Shown here one piece after another: positions 63,601-64,000 of a stretch of 64,000 bases of DNA (positions are counted from its first letter, which is position 1; each line of letters opens with the position of its first letter). The translations under genes and the position numbers were made by a program. The notes under the pieces were generated by a model. That model searched no databases. It saw only the letters and a list, made by a program, of their open reading frames with translations, and was not told where the DNA came from. The DNA comes from Daphnia pulex (Eukaryota; Arthropoda; Branchiopoda; Diplostraca; Daphniidae), in the NCBI RefSeq assembly GCF_021134715.1, contig NC_060027.1, positions 1,612,001-1,676,000 of the forward strand, written 5' to 3'.

Positions 63601-63816
63601 CGTTCGACGTTCGACGAGAATTCGTCGCGCGGATTCACCGACGACGAGCTGGCCGAAATGATCCGCAGCGGCCAGCGGATCGAACTCCATTACGGCCACC
63701 TTTTCGACGACGTCATCGTCAACGGCGACCTGTCGACGGCCTTTGAGCAGCTGCTGGTCGTCGCCCGCAAACTCGACACCCAATCCCAGTGGGTCCCCGT
63801 GTCCTGGGTCGTCTGA
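60667..63816 (+). CDS. MPP7-like membrane-associated guanylate kinase (MAGUK p55 family)
   Basis: About ten exons: 60667-60688, 60763-61091, 61170-61304, 61545-61712, 61801-61923, 62036 to about 62109, about 62175-62298, about 62880-63136, 63230-63432 and 63500-63816. Domains in order: L27 ([37 protein letters not shown]), PDZ ([42 protein letters not shown]), SH3 ([30 protein letters not shown]), and guanylate-kinase-like ([31 protein letters not shown], ending WVPVSWVV). This order and many residues match MPP7/MPP3; Drosophila metro is the likely relative. It organises cell polarity and junction complexes with Dlg and Lin7. The hook between SH3 and GK (62299-62880) may contain an unresolved small or alternative exon, since the simplest splice there does not keep frame. 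Confidence 0.9.
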
Positions 63817-64000
63817 CGACCGTCTCTTTTCTCTTCTCTCTTTTTTAATTCATTTCGATTTGATTAGGCATTCCCCCAATTAAGAACAGACGAGACAATT
63901 TTTAGACTTTTGACAGGTGAAGCTGATGAGGAAAATGAGTGAGAAATACTCGGATAGATCTGTTAGCTAATTATTGATATATTATACATAATAACTGTTG

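Noticed and set aside
62837-63783. Minus-strand frames of 197 and 114 residues at the right end
   Set aside because: Antisense shadows of the GC-rich SH3-GK exons of the MPP7-like gene.

Overview
The window is nuclear DNA of an animal with compact, intron-rich genes (most introns 50-150 bp). The gene content is plainly arthropod. Several TATA boxes pair with TCAGT initiators, and the families present (secreted CUB-like proteins, an expanded IRE1-like kinase family, several insulin-receptor-like genes) fit a branchiopod crustacean such as Daphnia. That assignment is inference. The supplied open reading frames are mostly single exons, so genes were rebuilt by joining exons at GT/AG sites and by recognising protein families.

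Layout, left to right. 1-4260 (-): extracellular and transmembrane part of an insulin-receptor-like kinase, cut by the window edge. 5677-12189: two inverted copies of a thioredoxin-domain NME8/TXNDC3-like gene flank a FAPP1/PLEKHA3 gene; the right copy has a 1-base frameshift. 12732-20693: housekeeping genes SLC66A3 (-), MRPL42 (+), CDK10 (-), UBE2E (+) and a CD63-like tetraspanin (-), several in divergent pairs. 20694-24204 is mostly non-coding, with one unassigned exon pair.

24205-48837 is the unusual part, all on the minus strand. First come three tandem genes (A, B, C) built on an IRE1-like kinase domain whose catalytic residues are lost and whose RNase domain is absent. A is pseudokinase-WD40, B is pseudokinase-coiled coil-WD40, and C is pseudokinase-coiled coil with a fossil of the next exon. 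A 945-bp inverted-repeat transposon with a perfect 9-bp target duplication lies between A and B. Next come two tandem genes (D, E) that fuse the N-terminal domain of the ESCRT regulator VTA1/LIP5 to the translation-factor scaffold eIF4G. E has VTA1-N, an eIF4E-binding motif, MIF4G, MA3 and a W2-like end; D stops after MIF4G. The VTA1-eIF4G fusion is the strongest candidate for an undescribed system.

49448-53028: a secreted protein with four CUB-like repeats and a Thr-rich linker, followed by a decayed partial copy ending in a perfect hairpin. 53764-63816: conserved genes, namely an HRG-1 heme transporter (+), eEF1A (-) with two possible 5' ends, MRPS14 (+), an RRM protein (-) and an MPP7-like MAGUK scaffold (+).
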